A stretch of DNA of 64,000 bases from Methylibium sp. Root1272 (GCF_001425905.1 NZ_LMDY01000013.1:440177-504176); one strand, 5' to 3'. Positions 41,437 to 53,312 are shown, numbered from the stretch's first letter. Notes: generated from the sequence alone by a model not told the origin. Program-made: numbers and translations.

Positions 41437-44253
41437 CTAAGCCGCGCCGTCCAGCACGGCGTCGAGCCCGGCCAGCACCTGCGCCACGTCGATCGGCTTG
41501 GTCCAGTAATCGTCGAAGCCGGCGCGGCGCGCTGCCACGATCTGCTCGTTCATGGCGTCGGCCGACAGTGCGATGCAGCGCAGCGCCCGCGTCGACGGAT
41601 CGGCGCGCAGCGCCTGCACCAACGCCAGGCCGTTGGTGTCGGGCAGGTTCATGTCGATCAGCATCAGGTGCGGCGAGAGCTCGCGCGCCAGCCGCAGGCC
41701 GCTGGCGCCGTCGTCGGCGATGTGCAGCTGCCAGTCCGGGCGGGCGCGGAACACCTCCTGCAGCAGCACCTGGTTGAGCAGCTCGTCCTCGATGTAGACC
41801 ACCTGCCGCTGCGTGCGCCGCGGCGCGGGCGGCTCATGCAGCAGCGCCGCGGGCTGCGTGGCGAGGTAGGCGCTGCCGCTCGGTTCCTCTGCCTCGGGCA
41901 ATTGCAAGGTGAAGGTCGATCCGGCACCCGGCACGCTGACGACATCGATGCGGCCGCCCATCGCCTCGGCCAACTGGCGTGCGATCACCAGGCCGAGGCC
42001 GCTGCCCTCGATGCGGCGCCGTTCGGCGCCCAGTCGGTCGAAAGGCTGGAACAGCCGCGCCTGCTGCTCGGTCGTCAGGCCGACGCCCCGGTCGCGCACC
42101 GCGATGCTCACTGTCCCGTCCCGGCGCTGCAGGCCCAACACCACCGGGCTCTGTTCGCCGCTGTACTTGATGGCGTTGGACAGCAGGTTCACCAGCACCT
42201 GCTCGAGCGCGCGTTCGTCGCCGCTGACCCACATCCCGCTCGGCGGCGTCGGCTCGATGGTGATCGAACGCCCGCGCGCCAGCGACTGCACCAGGCTCAG
42301 GCTGGCGTGCAGCGCGGCGTCGAGATCGACCGCCAGCGTACGCACTGCGACCTCGGCGCTTTCGATGCGGCTGATCTCCAGCACGTCGTTGATCAGGTTC
42401 AGCAGCCGGTTGCCGGCGCGCTGCACGCTCGCGAGGCGCTGCGCCTGCGGGGCCGCCAGCGGGTGGTCCTCGTCCAGTGCCATCAGCTGCGTGAAGCCGA
42501 GGATGCCGTTCAGCGGCGTGCGCAGTTCGTGGCTCACCCGCGACAGGAATTCGCTCTTGGCGCGGCTCGCCCGTTCGGCCTCCTGCATGCCGCGCGACAA
42601 CTCGTCGGCCAGCTGCTGCTCGTGCACGTCGCGGCAGGTGCCGATGACGCCGGTCGGTGCGCCGGCCTCGTCGCGCGTGGCACGCACCACGAACTCGAGC
42701 CAGCGCACGCTGCCGTCGGGCCGGCGGATCCGGTAACGGCCCTCGAAGGGCCGTTCGCCGGCCAGCGCCTCGCCGATGCCGGCCATCACGGCGTCGCGAT
42801 CGGCGGGATCAATCTGTGCCATCCAGTCGTCGAGCGTCACCCGGCCGTGCGGGAACGGAAGGCCGTGATTGACGCAGGCGCGGCGATCGAGGCTGACGAG
42901 GCCGGTGGCCAGCACGAACTCGGCGATGCCGATGCGCGCCGCGTCGGCGGCGATCTGCCAGCGCTCCTCATGTGCCTGCAGCGCTTCCTCGATCGCCTTG
43001 CGCGCAGTCACGTCGGCGGTGAAGCCGTGCCACAGCGTGCCGCCGTCACCCAGGCGCGTCGGCGCCGCACGCATCTCGAACCAGCGCAGCGAGCCATCGG
43101 GCAAGGCCATCCGGAAGCTGTGCTCCAACCGTGTCAGCCGCGCCGCGCCCTCGGCCAGGGCCTTGCCGAGCGGCGCGAGATCAGGCGGGTGAACGTGGCG
43201 GAAGAAGGTCAGCGCATCGGCCTGCAGTGTCGCTGCCGGCATGCCCAGCACGCGTTCGGCGCCGTCGCTGACGAAGGGGTAGCCGGCCCGGCCGTCGGGA
43301 TGTTCCTCGAAGGTGAACAGCATGCCCGGCACCTGCGCCGCCAGCTCGCGCAGCGTCACCTCGCCGCGGCGTGCCTCATTGGCAGCGGCCAGCGTCGACG
43401 TGACGTCGCGCACCGTGCCGCGATAGCCCTCGAAGCGGCCAGCCGTGTCGAACACCGGCACCGCGCTGCGCGACAGGTAGAGCAGCCCGCGCGGAGTGTG
43501 CTTGGCGGTCAGCACCCGTGCGAACGGCTCCTGGCGGCCGAGCAGCGCCCGGTAGTACTGCGCCGGGACCCGCGGGCTGCCGTCGGCGTCGAGCAACTGG
43601 GCATCGGTGATCGGTTCACCGAGCTGCTGGCGCGGGTCGATGCCGGTGATCGGCTGGAAGGCTTCGGACAGCCAGCGGTAGCGATGCTGCGCATCGCTCT
43701 CCCACATCCAGTCACCGCCGGCGCGCGCGAAGTCGAACAGGCGCTCGCGCAGTCGAGAGGCGTCTCGCAGGCGCTGCTGCGACTGCAGCAGTTCGACCGC
43801 GGCACGGCCCAGCTGCGCCAGTGCTTCGCGTTCGCCGGCGCCGAGCGTGCGGGGCTGCAGATCGAGCACGCACAGCGTGCCGACCGCCAGCCCGTCGATG
43901 GTCAAAGGCTGCCCGGCGTAGAAGCGCACGCGCGGGCCGTCGGTGACCAGTGGGCTGTCGCGAAAGCGTGGGTCGCGGGCCAGGTCCGGCACGGTGAACA
44001 GGCCCTCGCCGAGGATCGCGTGCGAGCAGAAGCCCTGGCTGCGCGGGATCTGGGCGAGCTCGAAGCCGCTGCGTGACAGGAACCACTGCGCGTCTTCGTC
44101 GACCAGCGAGATCGCTGCCAGCGGCGCTCCGGTGAGCCGCGCCGCGCAAGCGGTCAGCGCGTCGAGGCCGGCACCTGCCGGGCTGCCGAGCACCCCGAGC
44201 TCGCGCAGCAGCGCCAGGCGCTGCGCCTCTCGGGGATGGAAGGGGATCGGCAT
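41437..44253 (-). CDS. Hybrid sensor histidine kinase (GAF, PAS, HisKA, HATPase, receiver)
   Basis: This protein has 938 residues from ATG 44253 (MPIPFHPREAQRLALLREL). No membrane helices are predicted, so it is cytoplasmic. Domains in order: GAF (about 15-165, DEDAQWFLSRSG, FCSHAI), three PAS/PAC modules (about 180-550; GTVRDVTS, GFTADVTARKAI, GTCRDVHEQQ), HisKA with His575 (VSHELRTPLNGILGF), HATPase (NLLSNAIKYS, RDRGVGL, GSGLGLVI) and a receiver with Asp867 (LIDMNLPD) and a conserved Lys (TKPID). It probably phosphorylates itself and then its own receiver or a separate Hpt protein. No cognate output gene is adjacent. The early frame upstream of 44253 has no homology. Confidence 0.93.
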   Translation of the reverse strand: MPIPFHPREAQRLALLRELGVLGSPAGAGLDALTACAARLTGAPLAAISLVDEDAQWFLSRSGFELAQIPRSQGFCSHAILGEGLFTVPDLARDPRFRDSPLVTDGPRVRFYAGQPLTIDGLAVGTLCVLDLQPRTLGAGEREALAQLGRAAVELLQSQQRLRDASRLRERLFDFARAGGDWMWESDAQHRYRWLSEAFQPITGIDPRQQLGEPITDAQLLDADGSPRVPAQYYRALLGRQEPFARVLTAKHTPRGLLYLSRSAVPVFDTAGRFEGYRGTVRDVTSTLAAANEARRGEVTLRELAAQVPGMLFTFEEHPDGRAGYPFVSDGAERVLGMPAATLQADALTFFRHVHPPDLAPLGKALAEGAARLTRLEHSFRMALPDGSLRWFEMRAAPTRLGDGGTLWHGFTADVTARKAIEEALQAHEERWQIAADAARIGIAEFVLATGLVSLDRRACVNHGLPFPHGRVTLDDWMAQIDPADRDAVMAGIGEALAGERPFEGRYRIRRPDGSVRWLEFVVRATRDEAGAPTGVIGTCRDVHEQQLADELSRGMQEAERASRAKSEFLSRVSHELRTPLNGILGFTQLMALDEDHPLAAPQAQRLASVQRAGNRLLNLINDVLEISRIESAEVAVRTLAVDLDAALHASLSLVQSLARGRSITIEPTPPSGMWVSGDERALEQVLVNLLSNAIKYSGEQSPVVLGLQRRDGTVSIAVRDRGVGLTTEQQARLFQPFDRLGAERRRIEGSGLGLVIARQLAEAMGGRIDVVSVPGAGSTFTLQLPEAEEPSGSAYLATQPAALLHEPPAPRRTQRQVVYIEDELLNQVLLQEVFRARPDWQLHIADDGASGLRLARELSPHLMLIDMNLPDTNGLALVQALRADPSTRALRCIALSADAMNEQIVAARRAGFDDYWTKPIDVAQVLAGLDAVLDGAA

Positions 44254-44318
44254 GGTGTCGCGGGGCGGGCCCGCGTATTGTGGCGTCGTCGCCGCAGCTT
44301 CGGCCGTCGGCGCGGCGT

Positions 44319-44924
44319 TCAGCCGGCCTTCAGCCGCCGCTCGAAGAAATCGAGCCGGTCCTGGCCCCAGAAGATCTCGCCCTGCACCACGTAGCTCGGC
44401 GCGCCGAACACGCCTGCATCGACCGCCGCCTGCGAATCGGCCTCGTAGCGCTCCTGCACCGCCTGCGAGTGAGCGGCTTCGAGCCGCGCCGCGGGCAGTT
44501 CGCGCTCGACCAGCAGCGACGCGAGCACCGCCTCGTCGGCGATGTTGCGGTCGTGGACCCACACCGCGCGCAGGATGCTGTCGGCGATGGCCATCGCGGC
44601 ATCGGCGCCGTCGTGCAGGTCGACCGCGATGATCAGCCGAGCCGCATCGTCACCGTTGACCGGAAAGTACTTCGGCTCCAGGTTCATCGGTGCATGCAGC
44701 CACTCGCTGAAGCGCTTGAGCTCCACCAGCCGGTAGGCCTGACGCTGCGGCGCGCGCTTGCCCAGCGGCAGGCCGCCCGAGACCGGGAACACCTTGCCGC
44801 CCAGGTCGACCGGCATCACGCGGATCGTTGCGCCGGCCTTGCGGGCAATGTCCCAGAAGCGCAGGTGGCCGAGGTAGGTGTACGGCGACTGCGGCGCCAG
44901 GTAGTAGTCGATGGTGGGGCGCAT
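44319..44924 (-). CDS. DsbA-family 2-hydroxychromene-2-carboxylate isomerase-like protein
   Basis: The 201-residue protein starts PTIDYYLAPQSPYTYLGHLRFWDIA, with Ser13 in the position of the catalytic Ser of kappa-class glutathione transferases, and ends GVFGAPSYVVQGEIFWGQDRLDFFERRL, the typical cis-Pro loop. It is a thioredoxin-fold enzyme using glutathione. In aromatic degraders the enzyme isomerises 2-hydroxychromene-2-carboxylate, but no such pathway is near, so the physiological substrate is open. Divergent from the OmpA-like gene. Confidence 0.88.
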   Translation of the reverse strand: MRPTIDYYLAPQSPYTYLGHLRFWDIARKAGATIRVMPVDLGGKVFPVSGGLPLGKRAPQRQAYRLVELKRFSEWLHAPMNLEPKYFPVNGDDAARLIIAVDLHDGADAAMAIADSILRAVWVHDRNIADEAVLASLLVERELPAARLEAAHSQAVQERYEADSQAAVDAGVFGAPSYVVQGEIFWGQDRLDFFERRLKAG

Positions 44925-45134
44925 GGGGGTCTCCGCTCGAGAAGGAATGGGCCGGCGCTCGGGCGCCTGTGGTTCGAGTCTAGAGGCAGCCTCGGATCCC
45001 TGCGGAGGGATGTGCGAGTGGCCCTTCGTCGCGGTGTTGCCGTTTGCGGGATTCTGGGCGTCGCGCAGGGCGTGTCACCTTCGCTTCTTAGAATCGCGCG
45101 TCGCTCAACAACTTACACGCAAGGCAGGACGAAC

Positions 45135-45644
45135 ATGTTCGATCAAGAAGACGAAGGCACGCGCATCGGCGTCTGGACGGCCCTGGCCGTGGTGTTCCTG
45201 GTGGTGGCCGGCCTGATCGGCGGGCTGTCGATCCGGGCGATGAATGCCGCCGCGGGCGGCGGCAGCGTGCAAGCCGGTGCGACGGCGGGCGCGGAAGCGC
45301 TGACCTTCGTCGACGGCCCGCTCGAAGGCGACGTGGTCGGCACGGTCTATTTCGCGGTGGGCCAGTCGGTGCTGCCGGATGGCGCGCTCGTCGCACTGGA
45401 CAAGGCGATCCAGGCCGTGAAGGACGAGCCGAAGCGCCGCGTCGTGCTGTCGGGCTTCCATGACGCGAGCGGTGCCGCGGCACTGAACGCCGAGCTCGCC
45501 AAGGAGCGTGCGAAGACCGTGCGTGCGGCGCTGGTGGCCGAGGGCGTGGACGCCGCGCGCATCGCGCTGCGCAAGCCCGACGTGACCTTGGGCGACGGTG
45601 CCGCGCCGGAGGCGCGTCGCGTGGAGATCCGGTTGGTGGAGTGA
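45135..45644 (+). CDS. OmpA-like membrane-anchored protein
   Basis: This protein has 169 residues from ATG 45135. One N-terminal membrane helix (about 14-32, VWTALAVVFLVVAGLIGGLS) leaves an OmpA/MotB-type domain in the periplasm (about 60-169): VYFAVGQSVLPDGALVALDKA, VLSGFHDASGAAALNAELAKERAKTVRAAL and EARRVEIRL. HDASG replaces the common TD-x-x-G. It should bind peptidoglycan. Followed by a REP-type hairpin and convergent uvrA. Confidence 0.8.
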   Translation: MFDQEDEGTRIGVWTALAVVFLVVAGLIGGLSIRAMNAAAGGGSVQAGATAGAEALTFVDGPLEGDVVGTVYFAVGQSVLPDGALVALDKAIQAVKDEPKRRVVLSGFHDASGAAALNAELAKERAKTVRAALVAEGVDAARIALRKPDVTLGDGAAPEARRVEIRLVE

Positions 45645-45655
45645 TTCTGGGGAGA

Positions 45656-45695
45656 CCCTCACCCCGGCCCTCTCCCGCGTGCAGGAGAGGGGGCC
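45656..45695. repeat. REP-like repeat between OmpA-like gene and uvrA
   Basis: CCCTCACCCC followed by GGCCCTCTCC (45666-45675), which pairs imperfectly with GGAGAGGGGGCC (45684-45695). The same block occurs twice at 53122-53230. Between convergent genes it can end transcripts from both sides. Confidence 0.7.
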
Positions 45696-45707
45696 GCATA
45701 CGGAGCG

Positions 45708-48761
<3,054 letters not shown>

Positions 48762-48768
48762 GGTGGGT

Positions 48769-49036
48769 TAGGGCCTGTTAACGCTACCGGAGGGCTCGCG
48801 CCCGTGCTGCGCAGGCCGCAGGGGTAGGCGCGAAGGAGGCGGCGTGCTGTTGCACGCAACGACTGAGCAACGCCTCCCTGCGGTCTGCGCAGCACGGGCC
48901 CGAAGGGTGATCCCAGGAAACGGGCGCCCTCGGCGTTGCCCACGCTCGCCGGGGGCCGACCCCGGCTGCGCTGTGCGCCTTGATGGCGTCCGTTTCATGG
49001 GTCACGCGAGCCCTCCGGTAGCGTTAACAGGCCCTA
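48769..49036. mobile_element. 268-bp nested inverted-repeat (MITE-like) element
   Basis: The ends are perfect 32-bp inverted repeats (48769-48800 and 49005-49036) starting TAGGGCCTGTTAACGCTACC; both terminate in TA. Inside, 48801-48823 pairs with 48876-48898 (one mismatch) and encloses the small hairpin GCGTGC-TGTT-GCACGC. A third pair, 48907-48923 with 48990-49004, is imperfect. The whole can fold as an outer stem carrying two branches. It encodes no protein I can support. The TA ends fit a TA-targeting transposon family; this is inference. It fills the gap between uvrA and the putative anti-sigma gene. Confidence 0.75.
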
Positions 49037-49097
49037 GCCCCGCAGGCGTGCAGGGCAACCCGCCATTATGCGGGGCCGACCGTTCGCGCGCAGGCGC

Positions 49098-50252
49098 TCA
49101 GGGTCGGGGCGGCAGCCGGTCCAGGGCGCCCGAGGTCAGCGCCTCGCCCAGGCGTTGCGCCGCGCTGCCGGCCGGCAGCGGCGCCCGCCAGGTGCGGCCG
49201 TCCTCGCCGGCGGGCTGCCACCACAGCGCGCCGTCCAGGATCGCCACGAGGCCCAGCGGGTGGCCGTCGGCCGATAGCGCCTCGGTCCAGGCCGCCGGCC
49301 GGGCCGCCGACGTGTCGGCGGTCACCGGACGCCACTGGCCGCGCGTCAGTGCCTGCGCTTCGCCGAACCACGCGAGGGCGCTCGGTAGCACCGCTGCCGC
49401 GGACGACGGCGCCGCCGCGTCGGCCTCGGCGCGGCGCGCCAGCCGTGCCGGCGCACCTGCGCCGCTGCTGCCGCGCAGCGCGGCGATCGGCGCAGCCAGC
49501 GGATCGTGTTCGGGCGCCGCGGTGGAGAGCCGCCGCTCGTCGGCGGCCCCGCGTTCTGCGGCGGCACCCCCGGCCGGCGCGGCCGCCTGGTTCTGCGCCG
49601 TGGCGCGAGCCCGGTCCGAGGGCGCGGTGGGTGCGGCTGCCGGTGCCGCGATCGAAGGTGCCGGCGGCGCGACGGGGGGCGGGGGGCCGGCCACTTCGGC
49701 CGTCGCCTTCGCGGCGGGGGCGACGGCCGGTCTGGGGGCCGTCGCGCGCGGCCGTGGAGGGGCCGCCTCGCGCCGGGCCTCGTCGTCGCGCCGGGCCGCT
49801 GCGGCCGATGCGTCGCGGGCTTCCGCTGTCGGCTCAGCGGGCGGCGCGACGGCGTGCGCCTGGGAGGCCGGCGATTCGGTCGACGGCGCCGCAGGGGCGG
49901 CTCTGTCGTGGACCGGTTCGATCTCGGACGGCGGGCCGTCGCGCCACATCACGCCGATCACGGTGGCGAGCATCAGGCTCGCGAACGCCGCCGTCGCGCC
50001 CGGATGGCGCAGCCCTTCGATGCCGGAGGCCAGCCAGGCGCGCGCACGCGCCCACGAGCCGGTGGCCGGTCGCGCCGTCGTCTTCGCCGAGGACAGCGCG
50101 GCGGCCCGCGCGGCGTCGAGGATGCGCCGGCTCAGCTCGGCCGGCGGGCGGGCGTCGCGGTCCGGCGCATGCCGCAGGGCCGCGCGCAGGTGGGCGTCGC
50201 GCGCCAGGTCGTCGTCGTGGCCGGCCGGCTCGGGCGGATGCGGGTGGTTCAT
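49098..50252 (-). CDS. Putative membrane anti-sigma factor with long Ala/Pro-rich linker
   Basis: This protein has 384 residues from ATG 50252, overlapping the sigma factor stop by 4 bp. N-terminal 80 residues are soluble (LRAALRHAPDRDARPPAELSRRILDAA), followed by one membrane helix (about 82-100, GATAAFASLMLATVIGVMW), then about 190 residues of Ala/Pro/Arg low-complexity sequence and a C-terminal part (AWFGEAQALTRGQWRPVTAD...ALWWQPAGEDGRTWRAPL). Topology and coupling to an ECF sigma gene suggest an anti-sigma factor, but no zinc-binding motif (ZAS) is visible. Function is inferred. Confidence 0.6.
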   Translation of the reverse strand: MNHPHPPEPAGHDDDLARDAHLRAALRHAPDRDARPPAELSRRILDAARAAALSSAKTTARPATGSWARARAWLASGIEGLRHPGATAAFASLMLATVIGVMWRDGPPSEIEPVHDRAAPAAPSTESPASQAHAVAPPAEPTAEARDASAAAARRDDEARREAAPPRPRATAPRPAVAPAAKATAEVAGPPPPVAPPAPSIAAPAAAPTAPSDRARATAQNQAAAPAGGAAAERGAADERRLSTAAPEHDPLAAPIAALRGSSGAGAPARLARRAEADAAAPSSAAAVLPSALAWFGEAQALTRGQWRPVTADTSAARPAAWTEALSADGHPLGLVAILDGALWWQPAGEDGRTWRAPLPAGSAAQRLGEALTSGALDRLPPRP

Positions 50253-50902
50253 GCGCTCCCCTCGCGCACGGTCACTGCGCCGACGCCGGCACCGGGCAGG
50301 TAGGCGCCCATGCAGGTGCGCAGCTTGCTCATCGCGTAGCGCAGCCGGCTCTTGGCGGTCTCGAAGCCCAGCTCCAGCGCTGCGGCGAGTTCGGCCAACG
50401 ACAGACCGTCCTCGTGGTGCAGCAGGAACACCGCCTTCTGCGCGGCCGGCAGACCGTCCAGGCAGTCCAGCAGGCGTTGGCCGGCGGCGCGCCAGAAGGC
50501 CAGTTCGTCGACGCCCTGTGCGTCGGCACCATGGGCGGCCGGCCAGCGGGTCCAGGGCTCGCCCTCGGGTTCCCAAGGGTCGGGCCCCGGCGCATCGACC
50601 GACACCTCGCGGCCGCTCTTGCGCAGGCAGTCGATCGCGCGGTGGTGGCCCAGCGTGAACAGCCAGGTGCGAAAGCTCGCACCCCGCGGGGCCCAGCGGG
50701 TGCGCGCATCGATCACGCGCAGCCAGGTGTCCTGGAACACCTCGTCGGTCTGCGCCGCGCAGGCGCCGCCGAGCAGCCGGCGCACGAAGCGGTAGAGCGC
50801 GACGTGGTGGCGCGCGTACAGCCGCTCGAAGGCGCGCGCGTCGCCGCCGGCGAAGGCCTGCATCAGCGTGTCGTCGGAGGGCTCGGGCGTGGGGTCGGAC
50901 AT
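50249..50902 (-). CDS. ECF-family RNA polymerase sigma factor
   Basis: The 217-residue protein has sigma region 2 (DARAFERLYARHHVALYRFVRRLLG, DEVFQDTWLRVIDAR, FRTWLFTLGHHRAIDCLR) and region 4 (LDGLPAAQKAVFLLHHEDGLSLAELAAALELGFETAKSRLRYAMSKL; here split in reading). It should direct RNA polymerase to a small regulon. Its gene overlaps that of the putative anti-sigma protein, and it diverges from a von Willebrand lipoprotein gene, a plausible target. The linker between regions 2 and 4 is unusually long (about 35 residues with many Trp/Pro). Confidence 0.9.
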   Translation of the reverse strand: MSDPTPEPSDDTLMQAFAGGDARAFERLYARHHVALYRFVRRLLGGACAAQTDEVFQDTWLRVIDARTRWAPRGASFRTWLFTLGHHRAIDCLRKSGREVSVDAPGPDPWEPEGEPWTRWPAAHGADAQGVDELAFWRAAGQRLLDCLDGLPAAQKAVFLLHHEDGLSLAELAAALELGFETAKSRLRYAMSKLRTCMGAYLPGAGVGAVTVREGSA

Positions 50903-50955
50903 GGGCCTGCTCAGTCTGCCATCGCGGCGGGTGGGGCTTCTACGTGCGACGGGAC

Positions 50956-51003
50956 CGAACGGGGTTGAACGGTCGGCTCGATCCCTTTCGTTGACCCCGT
51001 TCG
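50956..51003. promoter_or_regulatory. Inverted repeat in the sigma factor/von Willebrand protein divergent region
   Basis: CGAACGGGGT (50956-50965) and ACCCCGTTCG (50994-51003) are perfect arms 28 bp apart, within the 178-bp divergent gap. Spacing and symmetry suggest a regulatory site shared by both genes, or a DNA hairpin. No known motif is recognised. Confidence 0.4.
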
Positions 51004-51080
51004 CGCGGCTCGGCCGTATCAGCCAGCCTGGGTGCGCGACGGATCGCGGGCCTCTTTCTGTTCACCGACTGGAGTCGTCG

Positions 51081-52634
51081 ATGTTCCTGCTTTCCACTTT
51101 CTACCCGGGCTGGCTGCGGCCGGCCGGTCTGGCCGCCGTCAGCCTGCTGAGCGCCTGCAGCGTCGGCTGGAGCGAGGCGCACGACTGGGTGTCGCCCGCG
51201 CCGGCGCGCTCCGAGGTTGTGCGTCCGCTGCCCCGACCGACCGGCCCCGGCTGGGCCTCCGCGCTGTGGGCCGGCCCGCAGTCCGGGCCACCGGCGAGCC
51301 CGGACGCGCGCGACTGCGACCGCTCGCCGCAGGCGATCGAGCTCGACGGCCCGGGCGACGGCCAGGCCGCCCGCCGCGAGCGGCGCGAGCGCTACCGCGG
51401 CGACGCGGAGCGCGACGACAGCGACCGCCGAGCCGACCGCCATGGCGCCGCCAAGTCCGCGGCCGAATCGGCGGCGGCGACCGGCGGTGCGCCTTCGGAG
51501 AGCGTGGCGGCGGTGCGCAACAGCGCGCCGGCCACGCCGCCGGTGGCGCAGGCCGACGAGCGTTCGCCGGCCGGACCCACGCCGCGTCGGCCGCGCGACG
51601 AGCCGGTCTCGGCCGGCGTCGTCGACGACAACGCCGATTTCGGCGCCTACCTCGCCTACCGCGCGCGCAACGAGCACCTGCCGGTGCGCGCCCGCGACGT
51701 GCAGGAGCGCTACCGGCTCACGGTGCACGACGCCGCCGGCCGGCCGGTCGCCGATGCGCAGGTCAGCCTGCACGCCGACGGCCGCTCGCTGCCGCTGTGG
51801 GCCCGCACCGACGCCGGTGGCCAGGTGTGGCTGCATCCGGGCGTGATGCAGGGCGGCGCGCCGTCGCTGATGGAAGTGCAGGTGCGCAAGGGCGGCACCG
51901 TGGGCCGCGCGCTGCTCCAGCGCGGCCAGCGCGATGCGCTGCAGGTGCGGCTGGACCGCGACCTGCCGGTGCAGCGCGCCCGTCTCGACCTCGTGTTCCT
52001 GGTCGACGCCACCGGCTCGATGGCCGACGAGATCGACAAGCTCAAGCGCTCGATGCGGTCGATGGCCGACCAGATCGCCCGCCTGCCGAGCCGCCCCGAC
52101 ACCTGCTTCGCGCTGGTGGCCTACCGCGACCGCGGCGACGCGTTCTTCGTGCGCGCGCACGACTTCGGCAAGGACCTCGACGCCTTCCAGCGCAGCCTCG
52201 GTGCCTTGCAGGCCGGTGGCGGTGGCGACTACCCCGAGGCGCTGAACGAGGCGCTGCACACCACCGTGCACCGGTTGTCCTGGCGCGGCGACGGTGCCAC
52301 GCGGCTGGTGGTGCTGGTGGCCGACGCGCCGCCCCACCTCGACCACGGCGCACCCTGGTATGACGACGACATGCAGGGCGCGCTGGCGCGCGGCATCAAG
52401 CTGTTCGCGGTCGGCGCCAGCGGCCTCGACCCGACCGGCGAGTACGTGTTCCGCCAGGCTGCGCAGTACACCGGCGGTCGCTTCGTGTTCCTCACCTATG
52501 CGAAGGCCGACGAACCGTCCAGCGGCCCGGGCCGCGAGACGGCGCACGACGTGGGCAACTACTCTGTCGAGTCGCTCGACCGGCTGGTGGTGCGGCTGGT
52601 GCGGGAAGAGCTGGCGCGGCGGCCGGCCGCTTGA
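51081..52634 (+). CDS. Lipoprotein with von Willebrand factor A domain
   Basis: This protein has 517 residues from ATG 51081, with GGAG 6 bp before. The signal peptide ends in lipobox LLSAC (Cys near 25). Residues of about 40-190 are low-complexity and charged, about 210-290 form a beta-rich domain (YRLTVHDAAGRPVADAQVSL, carboxypeptidase-regulatory-like) and about 300-515 a VWA domain with MIDAS DATGSM (Asp309, Ser313), FALVAYRDRGD and VLVADAPPHLD. It should be anchored to a membrane and bind metal-dependent protein partners. The frame remains open upstream but the lipobox supports this start. Divergent from the ECF sigma operon. Confidence 0.85.
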   Translation: MFLLSTFYPGWLRPAGLAAVSLLSACSVGWSEAHDWVSPAPARSEVVRPLPRPTGPGWASALWAGPQSGPPASPDARDCDRSPQAIELDGPGDGQAARRERRERYRGDAERDDSDRRADRHGAAKSAAESAAATGGAPSESVAAVRNSAPATPPVAQADERSPAGPTPRRPRDEPVSAGVVDDNADFGAYLAYRARNEHLPVRARDVQERYRLTVHDAAGRPVADAQVSLHADGRSLPLWARTDAGGQVWLHPGVMQGGAPSLMEVQVRKGGTVGRALLQRGQRDALQVRLDRDLPVQRARLDLVFLVDATGSMADEIDKLKRSMRSMADQIARLPSRPDTCFALVAYRDRGDAFFVRAHDFGKDLDAFQRSLGALQAGGGGDYPEALNEALHTTVHRLSWRGDGATRLVVLVADAPPHLDHGAPWYDDDMQGALARGIKLFAVGASGLDPTGEYVFRQAAQYTGGRFVFLTYAKADEPSSGPGRETAHDVGNYSVESLDRLVVRLVREELARRPAA

Positions 52635-52694
52635 CGACGGACGCCCGACGACCCTTCGGGTTGATCGGCTCCGGGCCTCGCGCTAGGCTGCGGC

Positions 52695-53096
52695 ATGGTC
52701 TCCTTCCTCTCGGCGTGTGCGAGGCGCCGCGCCGCCGCCCTGCTCGCGGTCCTGGCGCTCGCCGGTTGCGGCGGCAGCGTCTCGCTGGGCTTCGGTTTCG
52801 GCGACGACGATCGGCCCAGCGCATCGCTGGCCGTGTCGCCCACCAGCGCGTCGCCCGGCGACACGCTGCGGCTGGTGGCCGCGGCGAGTGACGACTACGG
52901 CGTCGATTTGGTCGAGTTCTACCGGATCGACGGCAGCGGTTCCACGCTGCTGGGCTTCGACGGCCTGCCGCCCTACCAGCTCGACACGACGGTGCCCGCC
53001 AATGCCGCGGGCAGCGTGCAGTACTTCGCCCGCGCGGTCGACGGCGGCGGACAGCGTGGCGACAGCGCGGTCGTGACGGTCAGCATCGGCCCCTGA
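52695..53096 (+). CDS. Small lipoprotein with Ig-like domain
   Basis: The 133-residue protein has a lipoprotein signal ending LALAGC (Cys25). After a Gly/Asp-rich linker (GFGFGDDDRPS), about residues 42-131 form a single Ig-like/Big_7-type beta domain: SASPGDTLRLVAAASDDYGVDLVEFYRIDG... ending SAVVTVSIGP. It lies 60 bp after the von Willebrand lipoprotein and may be cotranscribed with it. Function unknown; probably an adhesion or scaffolding domain. Confidence 0.68.
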   Translation: MVSFLSACARRRAAALLAVLALAGCGGSVSLGFGFGDDDRPSASLAVSPTSASPGDTLRLVAAASDDYGVDLVEFYRIDGSGSTLLGFDGLPPYQLDTTVPANAAGSVQYFARAVDGGGQRGDSAVVTVSIGP

Positions 53097-53121
53097 GCGG
53101 GGCGCGGCTGTCGGGAGGTGG

Positions 53122-53230
53122 CCCTCACCCCGGCCCTCTCCCGCAGGCGGGAGAGGGGGACGGCGCTGCGCGGTGTCGATGGGCTGGCTCCCTCTCCACC
53201 GGCCACGGGGGGAGAGGGCGGGGGTGAGGG
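53122..53230. repeat. Pair of inverted REP-like repeats
   Basis: Outer arms CCCTCACCCC (53122-53131) and GGGGTGAGGG (53221-53230) enclose a perfect hairpin CCCTCTCCCGC (53134-53144) / GCGGGAGAGGG (53147-53157) and a weaker one, CCCTCTCC (53190-53197) / GGAGAGGG (53211-53218). It is two copies of the repeat seen at 45656 in opposite orientation, filling the gap before the giant patatin gene. Confidence 0.8.
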
Positions 53231-53312
53231 GGGACACGCGGGACGTGGGATGGGGCGGCGACCCGGTTCGGCGCACGATCGCTGCGCGGCTGCGCCGCAG
53301 GGAGACCACTGC

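Noticed and set aside
41416-44076. Long open frame on the plus strand antisense to the hybrid kinase
   Set aside because: Composition is His/Arg/Gln-rich without any domain, while the minus-strand frame has GAF, PAS, HisKA and receiver motifs. Long antisense frames are expected at this GC.
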